64,000 nt of DNA from Janthinobacterium rivuli (GCF_009208735.1 NZ_WFLJ01000017.1:1-64000), one strand, 5' to 3'. Positions 1 through 9,475 are shown, counted from the stretch's first letter. Program-made: numbers and translations. Notes: generated by a model not told the origin, from the letters alone.

Positions 1-5
1 AGTTA

Positions 6-120
6 TGCCTGATGACCATAGCAAGTTGGTCCCACCCCTTCCCATCCCGAACAGGACCGTGAAACAACTTTGCGCCGATGATAGTGCTGCAACCAGTGTG
101 AAAGTAGGTTATCGTCAGGC
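6..120 (+). rRNA. rrf: 5S ribosomal RNA
   Basis: The sequence has the 5S rRNA layout. The 5' end (TGCCTGATGACC) and 3' end (GGTTATCGTCAGGC) pair to form the terminal helix. The conserved internal blocks CCCACCCCTTCCCATCCCGA and GAAAGTAGG are present. Length is about 115 nt, as expected. It is followed at once by a rho-independent terminator, so it is the last gene of an rRNA operon whose 16S and 23S genes lie left of the window. A short reading frame covering it is spurious. Confidence 0.95.
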
Positions 121-129
121 TTGTTATAT

Positions 130-160
130 AAAAAACCCCGCTAGGTGCGGGGTTTTTTTT
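130..160 (+). terminator. Rho-independent terminator of the rRNA operon
   Basis: The stem AACCCCGC / GCGGGGTT has a short loop and is followed by eight T residues. It lies about 10 nt after the 5S rRNA and should end the rRNA transcript. Confidence 0.93.
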
Positions 161-180
161 CGTCTGCAGCATTCATGGGA

Positions 181-525
181 TCAGATGCCCCAGGTGATGC
201 TTTCATTTTCTGCTTTGGCCGAGCGCAGCATCTCCATCAAAGGATAGGCGCGCTGTGAAAAATGCACTTTTTGCGCGCGCGCATGGGCACCCGTTTCACC
301 ATCTTCCAGCGTTTCCGGCGTATGCGCATCATGTTCGATGTCATTTTCCGGATGCAGTTTGCTTTCCGCGACTTCTTTTTCCAGCAGCGCCAGGGCATCG
401 CCCGCTTCCGCTGGCGTGATGACGCCGCGTGTGGGGTTCTTGTGCAGGATGTCGAGGATACGCTGGGCATGTTCCTGGTACATCAGCACTTCAGGGGAAG
501 ATTTGGATTTGAATGAGATCAACAT
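181..525 (-). CDS. DUF1840 domain-containing protein
   Basis: This 114-residue cytosolic protein matches the DUF1840 family: N-terminus MLISFKSKSSPEVLMYQEHA, then RILDILHKNPTRGVITPAEA and a segment rich in Glu and His. The length is close to the family norm. The family is common in betaproteobacteria and has no known function. It has no signal peptide or membrane segment. The gene stands alone: it converges on the rRNA terminator, and about 180 bp without another gene separates it from the lipoprotein gene upstream. The ribosome-binding site is weak (AGAAAG). The family call is firm; the role is unknown. Confidence 0.85.
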   Translation of the reverse strand: MLISFKSKSSPEVLMYQEHAQRILDILHKNPTRGVITPAEAGDALALLEKEVAESKLHPENDIEHDAHTPETLEDGETGAHARAQKVHFSQRAYPLMEMLRSAKAENESITWGI

Positions 526-705
526 AAGCGCTTTCTGAAACTTGTTGTTAGTGTCGAAACAATATCACGACTTGAAATGTCGCACAGGCCGTCCGATTGC
601 CCGGATTGCACATTTGCAAGCCGGTTATGACCATCTGTTGGACAACGCACGTATTTACAAGGGCTCGCTGACCGTGAAAACACCTGTTTAAGCGATCGTT
701 AAGTC

Positions 706-1251
706 TCAATCCAGTTTCACCGAGTCCATGAAGGTGTCGATGGTGTCACGCGACAGCTTGCTTTCCTCCCCAAGAATGATGATCTGGAAGATACGTTTGT
801 CCTGCGCCACAAAACGACCGACCAGCAAGACGGGCTTGCCTTGCTGCGTGCCCGTCGCTTCGACGCTCAGCGAGCTGCGTTGATGGCTGCCGGCAGGCGT
901 GCTGCTGGCCGCCGATGCGGATTTTTCGCTGCGCACGGTACCGTTGATATTTTTCAGCAGCGCCATCTGCATGGCAGGCAGCGCCGCCCGTGCCTGTTCC
1001 GCACTGTCGAGCACGGCGCTGCCGATGGCGAAGGTAGCGCCATCGACCTCGCTGGCCGTCATGGTCAGGCTGACTTTCTTGCCATCGAGATCGATCTCGC
1101 GCGTCAGCACGGCGGGCTTGCCAGGGAACAAGGCCGTGAACTGGGCGTCGGGGCTGCGATAATCGCGCCAGTCGAATTTCGGACTGCAGGCGGACAGGAT
1201 GCTGACGGCCGCGAGCGTAGCCAGAAAGAGGGCAAGTGATGGTTTTTTCAT
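706..1251 (-). CDS. Putative outer-membrane or periplasmic lipoprotein
   Basis: The protein has 181 residues when started at the ATG at 1251. That start gives a textbook lipoprotein signal: MKKP, a hydrophobic stretch, then the lipobox LSAC with Cys near residue 21. A longer reading frame to 1515 has no signal logic and overlaps comM, so it was rejected. The mature part carries FPGKPAVLTREIDLDGKK and a C-terminal FIIxGEES-like segment. This resembles small periplasmic proteins of unknown function that begin with a 'F-P-G-K-P' strand. No catalytic motif is visible. It lies directly downstream of comM on the same strand and may be read from the same transcript. Confidence 0.7.
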   Translation of the reverse strand: MKKPSLALFLATLAAVSILSACSPKFDWRDYRSPDAQFTALFPGKPAVLTREIDLDGKKVSLTMTASEVDGATFAIGSAVLDSAEQARAALPAMQMALLKNINGTVRSEKSASAASSTPAGSHQRSSLSVEATGTQQGKPVLLVGRFVAQDKRIFQIIILGEESKLSRDTIDTFMDSVKLD

Positions 1252-1276
1252 CAGCAGATGGTAGCAGCGCCGCCAG

Positions 1277-1303
1277 TCGCGCGCAATCGCGCGCAATCGC
1301 GCA
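1277..1303. repeat. Short tandem repeat, 10-bp unit
   Basis: The unit TCGCGCGCAA occurs twice in direct tandem (1277-1286 and 1287-1296), followed by a partial third copy. It lies between comM and the lipoprotein gene, just upstream of the lipoprotein start, where copy-number change could alter spacing. Confidence 0.6.
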
Positions 1304-1325
1304 CGTGTGGCGCTTACGGGCCGCC

Positions 1326-2846
1326 TTATATCTCGCGCAGCACGCGCCGGTACTGGATCGCTTCGGCGACATGCGGCGGCGTGATGGCGGAGCTGTCCGC
1401 CAGATCCGCGATGCTGCGCGCCACGCGCAGTACCCGGTGGTAGGTGCGCGCCGACCAGTGCAGGCGCGTCATGGCGCCATGCAGCAACTGTTCGCCGTGT
1501 GGCTCCAGGCGACAATGCTGTTCGATTTCCATGTTGCTCAGGCGCTGGTTGGACTTTCCCTGGCGTGCCAGCTGCAAGGCAAAGGCTGCCGCTACCCGGG
1601 TGGCGATGGCTTGCGTACTTTCGCCGGCGCCTGCACGTCGCCCCAGCGCCGCCGGCGGCATGGCGGCCACTTCAATCTGCAGGTCGATACGGTCGAGCAG
1701 CGGGCCGGACAGGCGATTGTGATAACGGAGCACGGCGTCTGGCGTACAGCGGCAGCGGCCGGAAGCGTGACCCAGATAGCCGCACGGGCAGGGATTCATG
1801 GCGGCAATCAGTTGAAAGCGCGCAGGAAACTCGGCCTGGCGGGCCGCGCGTGAAATGCTGATGACGCCCGATTCCATGGGCTGGCGCAGCACATCGAGCA
1901 CCCGGCGCTGGAATTCGGCGATTTCATCGAGAAACAGCACGCCGCAGTGTGCCAGCGAGATTTCTCCCGGGCGCGGCACGTTGCCGCCACCCACCAGGGC
2001 TACGCCGGACGCCGTCTGGTGCGGGGCGCGATAGGGCCGCCGTTTCCAGTGTTCCACCTTGAAGTGGCCGCCCAGCGAATGCACGGCCGCCGATTCCAGC
2101 GCCTCTTCATCGCTCATGGGCGGCAGCACGCCGGGGAAGCGGCTGGCCAGCGTGGTCTTGCCTGCGCCCGGCGGCCCCACCATCAGGACGTTGTGACCGC
2201 CCGCCGCCGCCACTTCCAGTGCGCGCCGCGCCTGCTGCTGCCCTTGCACGTCGGCGAAGTCGGGATAGGGAAACGTGTGCGCTGCCAGCACGGGCCGGTG
2301 GCGTTGCAGGGCAGTGTGGCTGGCGTGGGGGGCAAAATGCGCGCAGACCTCGAGCAGGCTGTGGGCAGGATAGATGCAGGCATTGCCGACGAGAGCGGCC
2401 TCGTCCGCGTTCGCCTGCGGCAGGATGAAGGCGCGTGGCGCGCCCGACTGACTGCGCTGCATGGCAAAGGTCATGGCCAAGGCGCCGCGGATGGGACGCA
2501 ACTGGCCAGACAGCGACAGTTCGCCCGCGAATTCATAGTGCTGTAATTGGTCGCCCGGCAACTGGCCGGAGGCGGCCAGGATGCCCAGTGCGATGGGCAA
2601 GTCGAAGCGGCCCGATTCCTTGGGCAAGTCTGCCGGCGCCAGATTGGCCGTGATGCGCCGCGCCGGCATTTCGAAGCCGCAGTTTTGCAACGCGGCACGC
2701 ACGCGGTCGCGCGACTCCTTCACTTCCGTATCCGGCAGGCCGACTATCGTAAACGAGGGCAAGCCATTGGCAAGGTGGACTTCGACACTTACCTCTGGCG
2801 CCTCCATGCCGGCCAAGGCGCGGCTTTTCAGGACGGCCAGGCTCAT
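1326..2846 (-). CDS. comM: YifB/ComM family Mg-chelatase-like AAA+ ATPase
   Basis: The 506-residue protein has the three-part ComM layout. The N-terminal domain (about 1-190) begins MSLAVLKSRALAGMEAPEVSVEVHLANGLP. The AAA+ domain carries Walker A GPPGAGKT with Lys near residue 230 and the Walker B segment GVLFLDEIAEF. A Mg-chelatase C-terminal domain with a Cys cluster (NPCPCGYLGHASGRCRC) follows. ComM is a hexameric helicase that drives branch migration of donor DNA during natural transformation. dprA, another transformation gene, lies at 58.9-60.0 kb. The start at 2846 has a good ribosome-binding site (AGGGGAG). The length is standard, and no residue appears to be missing. Confidence 0.93.
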   Translation of the reverse strand: MSLAVLKSRALAGMEAPEVSVEVHLANGLPSFTIVGLPDTEVKESRDRVRAALQNCGFEMPARRITANLAPADLPKESGRFDLPIALGILAASGQLPGDQLQHYEFAGELSLSGQLRPIRGALAMTFAMQRSQSGAPRAFILPQANADEAALVGNACIYPAHSLLEVCAHFAPHASHTALQRHRPVLAAHTFPYPDFADVQGQQQARRALEVAAAGGHNVLMVGPPGAGKTTLASRFPGVLPPMSDEEALESAAVHSLGGHFKVEHWKRRPYRAPHQTASGVALVGGGNVPRPGEISLAHCGVLFLDEIAEFQRRVLDVLRQPMESGVISISRAARQAEFPARFQLIAAMNPCPCGYLGHASGRCRCTPDAVLRYHNRLSGPLLDRIDLQIEVAAMPPAALGRRAGAGESTQAIATRVAAAFALQLARQGKSNQRLSNMEIEQHCRLEPHGEQLLHGAMTRLHWSARTYHRVLRVARSIADLADSSAITPPHVAEAIQYRRVLREI

Positions 2847-2957
2847 CAGACTCCCCTGTAGCGCGGACGCGGGCAGGATCAGTCTAGCGCGTGCAACGCC
2901 ATCAGGCTTGAGCTATGCCAGCAAGGCCGTCAATAACGGAGCCTCGCTGGCGGCACC

Positions 2958-3206
2958 TCAGGTCTTCGACTCGTTCAGGCGCGTTTCCAGCTCGATCAGG
3001 CGCAATTCCAGTGCGTCCAGTTTGGCGCGGGTCTTGGCCAGCACTTGCGCCTGGATATCGAATTCCTCGCGCGTGACGAGATCGAGGCGGGCGAAGCCCT
3101 GGGTCATCATCGATTTCACGTTTTTCTCGATATCCTTGGCCGGCGAGTTTTCGATGGCTTGATGGATCTTGCCCTGCAAGTCGTTAAAGAAGGTATTCAT
3201 GTCCAT
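2958..3206 (-). CDS. ubiK: Ubiquinone biosynthesis accessory factor UbiK (BMFP family)
   Basis: This 82-residue protein starts at the ATG at 3206, chosen because AAAGGA stands 6 nt upstream; the longer frame to 3245 lacks a site. The N-terminus has an amphipathic helix (MNTFFNDLQGKIHQAIENSP). The rest is a long coiled coil ending in LDALELRLIELETRLNE. This is the BMFP/YqiC pattern. In enterobacteria UbiK binds UbiJ and supports assembly of the ubiquinone-synthesis complex. The gene is divergent from the torF-glnK-amtB unit, and the control region between them carries the NtrC-like palindrome. Confidence 0.85.
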   Translation of the reverse strand: MDMNTFFNDLQGKIHQAIENSPAKDIEKNVKSMMTQGFARLDLVTREEFDIQAQVLAKTRAKLDALELRLIELETRLNESKT

Positions 3207-3237
3207 GGTCTGTCCTTTTATGGTGCGGCCTGTGCAT

Positions 3238-3254
3238 CGCACCATTGCGGTGCA
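3238..3254. promoter_or_regulatory. Putative NtrC enhancer palindrome
   Basis: The 17-bp site CGCACCATTGCGGTGCA is a near-perfect dyad (7-3-7) and matches the NtrC consensus TGCACCA-N3-TGGTGCA at 12 of 14 fixed positions. It lies about 140 bp upstream of the sigma-54 promoter at 3378, a normal enhancer distance. A second half-site, TGGTGCG, occurs near 3270, and another (TGGTGC) at 3221. The site is just upstream of the divergent ubiK start. Confidence 0.65.
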
Positions 3255-3377
3255 CAGCGGCGTTAATCTGGTGCGAAACTGGGCGGTTCATGCTGCTTTA
3301 GTCGCCCATGCCCGCATGTCCAGGGGCTTGCAGGGTATGTGTGGCCGGAAACGCCCCTGTCAAGGTGGCAAGAGAGC

Positions 3378-3393
3378 TGGCACGTATTCTGCT
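3378..3393 (+). promoter_or_regulatory. Putative sigma-54 (RpoN) promoter for torF-glnK-amtB
   Basis: TGGCACGTATTCTGCT matches the -24/-12 consensus TGGCAC-N5-TTGCT with one mismatch. The GG and GC pairs have the required 10-bp gap. It lies 83 bp upstream of the torF-like start, and nothing else in the interval looks like a sigma-70 promoter. Together with the upstream NtrC-like site and the downstream glnK-amtB genes, this points to induction under nitrogen limitation. Confidence 0.75.
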
Positions 3394-3475
3394 AAAGAAA
3401 GGATGAACGCTTTGTGATCTCCAGCCAAGATTTTAAACCTCAACCGCTTTAAAAGTTCAATAAAAGGGAATCGCC

Positions 3476-4590
<1,115 letters not shown>

Positions 4591-4601
4591 GGGGAATATT
4601 G

Positions 4602-6137
4602 ATGCGTAAAAATATAACAAAATTGCTAGCTGGGTTTGCCTGTCTGTGTGCGTTTGGCATCGCCGCGCCGAGCTTTGCCGATGCGCCCGCCAAGACGGAG
4701 GCGGCCACGACCACAGCCGTCGCCGCCCCGGCCGTCACGCCGCTTGCTGACGCTGCGGCTCCGGCTGCCGCCGCGCCGGCCCCGGCTGCTGCCGCGCCAG
4801 CCGCGCCCGTCGCCAACAAGGGCGACACCAGTTTCATGATGATCAGCACCTTGCTGGTGATCTTGATGACGATTCCCGGCCTGGCCCTGTTCTACGGCGG
4901 CCTGGTGCGCTCGAAGAACATGCTGTCGGTGCTGATGCAAGTGTTCATGGTGTTCGCGCTGGTGATCGTGTTGTGGTGCATTTATGGCTATTCGATCGCC
5001 TTCACGGAAAAAACCGCCTTCTTCGGTGGCTTCGACCGCCTGTTCCTGAACGGCATCTGGGATCCGGCCAAGGGCACGTTCGCCGCCGCCGCCACCTTCA
5101 GCAAGGGCGTCGTCATTCCCGAGTTCGTCTTTGTCGCCTTCCAGGGCACGTTTGCCGCCATCACCTGCGCGCTGATCGTCGGCGCCTTTGCCGAGCGCGC
5201 CAAGTTTGCCGCCGTGCTGGCCTTCGTCGTGCTGTGGTTCACGTTCGCCTACCTGCCAGCGGCCCACATGGTGTGGTTCTGGACCGGTCCTGACCTGATC
5301 ACCAACGCCGCCACCTCGGCCAGCGAAGCCTTGAAGGCTGGCTGGATCTGGCAAAAAGGCGCGCTCGACTTCGCCGGCGGCACCGTGGTGCACATCAACG
5401 CCGCCGTCGCCGGCCTGGTGGGCGCCATCATGATCGGCAAGCGCGTCGGCTACGGCCGCGAATCGATGGCACCGCACTCGCTGACGATGACGATGATAGG
5501 CGCATCCTTGCTGTGGGTGGGCTGGTTCGGTTTCAATGCCGGTTCCTCGCTGGAAGCGGGCGACGTGGCTGCCCTGGCCTTCGTCAACACCTTGCTGGCG
5601 ACCGCCGCCGCGACCCTGTCGTGGGTGTTTGGCGAATGGATCAGCAAAGGCAAGCCATCCATGCTCGGCGGCGCGTCCGGCGCCGTGGCAGGCCTGGTGG
5701 CGATCACCCCGGCGGCCGGTTTCGTCGGCCCGATGGGCGGCCTGGTCATCGGCTTGCTGGCCGGCATCGTCTGCCTGTGGGGCGTGAATGGCCTGAAACG
5801 CCTGATCGGCGCCGACGATTCGCTCGACGTGTTCGGCGTGCATGGCGTGGGCGGTATCCTCGGCGCCTTGCTGACGGGTGTGTTTGCTGCACCACAATTG
5901 GGCGGCCAGGGCATCTTCGACTATGTCACCAACAAGATGTCGGCGGATCCGTATTCGATCGGCCATCAGGTGTGGGTGCAGGCGCAAGCGGTCGGCACGA
6001 CCATCCTCTGGTCGGCCATCGTCTCCGTCGTCGCCTACAAACTGGTCGACATCGTCATCGGCCTGCGCGTACCGGAAGAAGAAGAGCGCGAAGGCCTCGA
6101 TATCACCAGCCACGGCGAGCAGGCATATCATGGTTAA
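4602..6137 (+). CDS. amtB: Ammonium transporter AmtB
   Basis: The ATG at 4602 follows an AAGGGGAA site; an in-frame TTG lies one codon earlier. The 511-residue protein opens with a signal-peptide-like segment (residues about 1-27) and an Ala/Pro-rich stretch to about residue 75. About 11 membrane helices of the Amt/Mep/Rh family follow. Family marks include LALFYGGLVRSKNMLSV, the pore His region HINAAVAGLVGA and the second His segment VFGVHGVGGILGALLTG. The protein conducts ammonium or ammonia across the inner membrane and is gated by GlnK. It is the last gene of the unit, before a terminator at 6189. Confidence 0.95.
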   Translation: MRKNITKLLAGFACLCAFGIAAPSFADAPAKTEAATTTAVAAPAVTPLADAAAPAAAAPAPAAAAPAAPVANKGDTSFMMISTLLVILMTIPGLALFYGGLVRSKNMLSVLMQVFMVFALVIVLWCIYGYSIAFTEKTAFFGGFDRLFLNGIWDPAKGTFAAAATFSKGVVIPEFVFVAFQGTFAAITCALIVGAFAERAKFAAVLAFVVLWFTFAYLPAAHMVWFWTGPDLITNAATSASEALKAGWIWQKGALDFAGGTVVHINAAVAGLVGAIMIGKRVGYGRESMAPHSLTMTMIGASLLWVGWFGFNAGSSLEAGDVAALAFVNTLLATAAATLSWVFGEWISKGKPSMLGGASGAVAGLVAITPAAGFVGPMGGLVIGLLAGIVCLWGVNGLKRLIGADDSLDVFGVHGVGGILGALLTGVFAAPQLGGQGIFDYVTNKMSADPYSIGHQVWVQAQAVGTTILWSAIVSVVAYKLVDIVIGLRVPEEEEREGLDITSHGEQAYHG

Positions 6138-6188
6138 ATAGTCATTATCTGGCATGCCAGCGCCCCGGCGCGGCATGTCCGGCTGGAA

Positions 6189-6217
6189 AAGGCGCCTCAT
6201 CGAGGTGCCTTTTTTTC
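6189..6217 (+). terminator. Rho-independent terminator after amtB
   Basis: The stem AAGGCGCCTC / GAGGTGCCTT has a short ATC loop, one G-T pair and a run of seven T. It closes the torF-glnK-amtB transcript. Confidence 0.88.
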
Positions 6218-6341
6218 GTTGTGGGAATGGAAAAGGTCTTTAAAACAAGGGTTTTGCCCCGATTTGGGCTACTTACACGGTAATATAGTCGGCAGTTCTG
6301 TGTGCTTTTTTGAATACTGCACATAATTTAAGGATGTAACT

Positions 6342-7640
6342 ATGGTTCCCCATCTCGTCACGGCCCTGACCGGACCGCTGCTCGACCTCGAAAAAAAGAT
6401 TCTGGCCGCGACGCCGGCCATTGAGCGCTGGTTTCGCATGGAGTGGCAAGAACACACGCCGCCCTTCTATTGCTCGGTAGACTTGCGTAATGCGGGCTAC
6501 AAGCTGGCGCCCGTCGATACCAATCTGTTCCCTGGCGGTTTTCATAACCTGGCCACGGAAATGCTGCCCCTGTCCGTGCAGGCGGCCATGGCCGCCATCG
6601 ACAAGTATTGCCCGGACGCCCGCAACCTGCTGATCGTGCCGGAATTGCACAACACGACGCCGCAATACCTGCAGAACGTGGCGCGCTTGATGCAGATCTT
6701 CCGCCAGACGGGGCTGCACGTGCGCTTCGGCTCCTGGTCGCCCGACATCACCCAGCCGACACCGTTGGCGTTGCCAGATGGCAACATGCTCGTCATCGAG
6801 CCGCTCGTGCGCCTGAACAATGGCCGTCGCCTGGGCTTGAAGGATTTCGATCCGTGCACGATTCTGCTGAATAACGACTTGTCGGACGGCATTCCCGACA
6901 TCCTGCAAAACATCCATGAGCAAAGCCTGCTGCCGCCTTTGCATGCGGGCTGGGCCTTGCGCCGCAAGAGCAACCACTACACGGCCTACGATGAGGTGGT
7001 GAAAAAATTCGGCAAGATGATCGATGTCGACCCGTGGATGCTCAACCCCTTCCACGCCAAGTGCAGCGACGTGAACTTCCAGGAAGGCGAGGGCGAAGAC
7101 GCGCTGGCCGCCAGCGTCGACGTGCTGCTGGCCAAGATCCGCAAGAAATACAAGGAATACGGCATCAAGGAAAAGCCCTTCGTCATCGTCAAGCCCGACG
7201 CGGGCACGTATGGCACGGGCATCATGACGGTGCGCGACGCCAGCGAAGTGCGCGACCTGTCGCGCAAGCAGCGCGACAAGATGTCCATCGTCAAGGACGG
7301 CAAGGTTGTCACCGACGTCATCATCCAGGAAGGCGTGCCGACCTTTGAAAGCATCAAGGATGCGGTGGCCGAGCCTGTCGTCTACATGATCGACCGCTAT
7401 GTGGTGGGCGGTTTCTACCGCGTGCACGCGGAAAAGGGCGTGGACCAGAACCTGAACGCGCCCGGTTCGCAGTACGTGCCGCTGGCATTTGCCCAGCAGC
7501 ATGCGGTGCCAGACTTGAAGGCCAAGCCGGGCACGGCCGCGCCGAACCGCTTCTATGTGTATGGCGTGGTGGCGCGCCTGGCCTTGCTGGCCGCGTCGCT
7601 GGAAATGGAGCGCACGGACCCGAATCCCGAGGTGTATTGA
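6342..7640 (+). CDS. gshA: Glutamate-cysteine ligase (proteobacterial GshA type)
   Basis: The 432-residue protein matches the glutamate-cysteine ligase type found in beta- and acidophilic proteobacteria, which is distinct from the E. coli GshA family. Marks include VDLRNAGYKLAPVDTNLFPG, the segment RKKYKEYGIKEKPFVIVKPD, AGTYGTGIMTV in the ATP-grasp-like region, and YMIDRYVVGGFYRVH. It joins glutamate and cysteine to gamma-glutamylcysteine in the cytosol, the first step of glutathione synthesis. AAGGA lies 7 nt before the start. gshB follows 97 bp downstream, so the whole pathway is encoded here. Confidence 0.92.
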   Translation: MVPHLVTALTGPLLDLEKKILAATPAIERWFRMEWQEHTPPFYCSVDLRNAGYKLAPVDTNLFPGGFHNLATEMLPLSVQAAMAAIDKYCPDARNLLIVPELHNTTPQYLQNVARLMQIFRQTGLHVRFGSWSPDITQPTPLALPDGNMLVIEPLVRLNNGRRLGLKDFDPCTILLNNDLSDGIPDILQNIHEQSLLPPLHAGWALRRKSNHYTAYDEVVKKFGKMIDVDPWMLNPFHAKCSDVNFQEGEGEDALAASVDVLLAKIRKKYKEYGIKEKPFVIVKPDAGTYGTGIMTVRDASEVRDLSRKQRDKMSIVKDGKVVTDVIIQEGVPTFESIKDAVAEPVVYMIDRYVVGGFYRVHAEKGVDQNLNAPGSQYVPLAFAQQHAVPDLKAKPGTAAPNRFYVYGVVARLALLAASLEMERTDPNPEVY

Positions 7641-7737
7641 TCCACCCCTGCAGCTTGCCGGGCGCGGCGACCACCGCGCCTGGCGATCTCGGCTAGAATC
7701 AAGCATTCCTTATCCAGGCTCCCCGATTGGACGCACC

Positions 7738-8694
7738 ATGAAAATTGCATTCCTTGCCGACCCGCTGGCAGGCTTCAAGACTTACAAAGATTCCACCTTC
7801 GCCATGATGCGCGAGGCGGCCAGACGCGGCCACGCCGTGTACGCCTTCGAACAGAAGGACATGGCGCTGGAAGAGGGCATCGTCACGGCGCGGGTACAGC
7901 ATATCGAGCTGACGGGCGACGAACACGACTGGTACAAGGTCGTCTCCACAGAGGAAGTGCGCCTGTCGACCCTGGACGCCATCATCGAGCGTAAGGACCC
8001 GCCCTTCGACATGGAATACGTGTACGGCACGTATCTGCTGGAACTGGCGGAAAAGCAGGGCGCGCACGTATTCAACAAGCCGTCCGCCATCCGCGACAAC
8101 AATGAAAAGCTGGCCATCGCCCAGTTTTCCGAATTCACCTCGCCGACCCTGGTGACGTCGAACGAAGCGCGCCTGCGCGCCTTCCACGCCAAGCACCAGG
8201 ACGTCATCTTCAAGCCGCTCGACGGCATGGGCGGCACGGGCATCTTCCGCGTCAAGGCCGATGGCCTGAACCTGGGCGCCATCATCGAGACCCTGACGGA
8301 CAATGGCGCGCAGACCATCATGGCGCAGCGCTTCATCGCCGACATCGTCAAGGGCGACAAGCGCATCCTCGTCATCGGCGGCAAGCCGGTGCCGTTTTCG
8401 CTGGCGCGCATCCCGCAGGCGGGCGAAGTGCGCGGCAACCTGGCGGCCGGCGGCACCGGCGTGGCGCAGCCATTGACGGCGCGCGACCTGGAAATCGCGG
8501 AAAAGCTGGGCCCCATCCTGGCCGCGCGTGGCCTGATGCTGGTAGGATTGGACGTGATCGGCGACTACCTGACGGAAGTCAATGTCACCAGCCCGACCTG
8601 CTTCCAGGAAATCATGCAGCAGACCGGCTTTGACGTGGCGGCCATGTTTGTCGACGCCGTCGAGCATGGCGTTGCGCAAGCGCAGCAGCGCTAG
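7738..8694 (+). CDS. gshB: Glutathione synthetase
   Basis: This 318-residue ATP-grasp enzyme starts at ATG 7738 (MKIAFLADPLAGFKTYKDST), the normal N-terminus for GshB; a longer frame to 7555 runs back into gshA. Visible blocks are KDPPFDMEYVYGTYLLE, FNKPSAIRDNNEKL, the glycine-rich loop FKPLDGMGGTGIFRV, and the metal/ATP site EVNVTSPTCFQE. It adds glycine to gamma-glutamylcysteine. The EIIA-Man gene follows after 14 bp, and the two are probably co-transcribed. Confidence 0.95.
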   Translation: MKIAFLADPLAGFKTYKDSTFAMMREAARRGHAVYAFEQKDMALEEGIVTARVQHIELTGDEHDWYKVVSTEEVRLSTLDAIIERKDPPFDMEYVYGTYLLELAEKQGAHVFNKPSAIRDNNEKLAIAQFSEFTSPTLVTSNEARLRAFHAKHQDVIFKPLDGMGGTGIFRVKADGLNLGAIIETLTDNGAQTIMAQRFIADIVKGDKRILVIGGKPVPFSLARIPQAGEVRGNLAAGGTGVAQPLTARDLEIAEKLGPILAARGLMLVGLDVIGDYLTEVNVTSPTCFQEIMQQTGFDVAAMFVDAVEHGVAQAQQR

Positions 8695-8708
8695 AAGGTG
8701 AAACGATT

Positions 8709-9113
8709 ATGGTAGGGATTTTGCTCATGACACATGCACCGCTGGGACAGGCCTTCATCGCCGCCTGCGCGCATGTGTTTCGCGGGCCAACGGAACGGTT
8801 TGAAGCCATCGACGTCGTCGCCGACCAGGACCTGGCGGAAGTGCAGAAGCTGGCGTCGGAAGCCATCTGCCGCCTCGATGACGGCTCCGGCGTGCTGGTG
8901 ATTACCGACGTGAAGGGCGGCACGCCGTCGAACTGCTGCAACAAGCTGGCCGATGCGGGCAGGGTGGAAGTCATCGCCGGCATCAGCCTGCCGATGCTGC
9001 TGCGCGCCATCACGTATCGCCGCGACACGCTCGACGTGGTGGTGGAGATGGCGCTGGCCGGTGCGCAAAGCGGCGCCGTGCGCGTCGATAACCGCATCCG
9101 CGTGGGCGAATAG
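8709..9113 (+). CDS. PTS EIIA component, mannose family (EIIA-Man)
   Basis: The 134-residue protein is a single EIIA-Man domain. The phosphorylated His9 lies in LLMTHAPLGQAF, and the family's GVLVITDVKGGTPSNCC follows. No IIB, IIC or IID gene lies nearby. In betaproteobacteria this stand-alone EIIA is normally found with HPr and EI, as here, and is thought to act as a regulatory phosphate acceptor rather than in sugar uptake. AAGGTG precedes the start. The gene sits between gshB and ptsH; a small hairpin follows it and may lower read-through. Confidence 0.9.
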   Translation: MVGILLMTHAPLGQAFIAACAHVFRGPTERFEAIDVVADQDLAEVQKLASEAICRLDDGSGVLVITDVKGGTPSNCCNKLADAGRVEVIAGISLPMLLRAITYRRDTLDVVVEMALAGAQSGAVRVDNRIRVGE

Positions 9114-9125
9114 GGAAGTGCAAGG

Positions 9126-9151
9126 CCGCCGCCCTGAAGGCGGCGGGTTTT
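9126..9151 (+). terminator. Hairpin between EIIA-Man gene and ptsH (weak terminator or attenuator)
   Basis: A perfect 8-bp stem, CCGCCGCC / GGCGGCGG, with loop CTGAA is followed by G-TTTTAT. The T-run is short, so termination is probably partial and ptsH may still be read from upstream. Confidence 0.55.
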
Positions 9152-9205
9152 ATAGGCCAAGATTGTCATCAGCGTAGTGCATTCAGGGATAGAGACCATA
9201 CAAAA

Positions 9206-9475
9206 ATGATTCAAAAAGAACTCGAAATCATCAACAAGCTGGGACTGCACGCACGCGCCTCCGCCAAATTTACCCAGCTCGCCGCCAAGTTCAAGAGCGA
9301 CGTCTGGCTGACCCGCAACGCGCGCCGCATCAACGCCAAGTCCATCATGGGCGTGATGATGCTGGCCGCCGGCAAGGGCGCGAAAGTGACCCTGGAAGCC
9401 GAGGGCGATGATGAGCAGGCATGCGTCGATGCCCTCACCGCCCTGATTAATGACAGGTTTGGCGAAGGCGAGTAA
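9206..9475 (+). CDS. ptsH: Phosphocarrier protein HPr
   Basis: The 89-residue protein has both HPr phosphorylation sites: His15 in KLGLHARASAKF, which takes phosphate from EI, and Ser46 in NAKSIMGVMML, the target of HPr kinase. HPr passes phosphate from EI to EIIA proteins. The presence of Ser46 suggests that an hprK gene exists elsewhere in the genome, as is usual in betaproteobacteria. ptsI follows immediately; its reading frame can even begin at the ATG overlapping the ptsH stop codon. Confidence 0.95.
   Translation: MIQKELEIINKLGLHARASAKFTQLAAKFKSDVWLTRNARRINAKSIMGVMMLAAGKGAKVTLEAEGDDEQACVDALTALINDRFGEGE

Noticed and set aside
5-247. An 80-codon open frame over the 5S rRNA
   Set aside because: It lies on the 5S rRNA gene and its terminator.
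1277-1303. Start of a CRISPR array
   Set aside because: It is a simple 10-bp tandem repeat without spacers.
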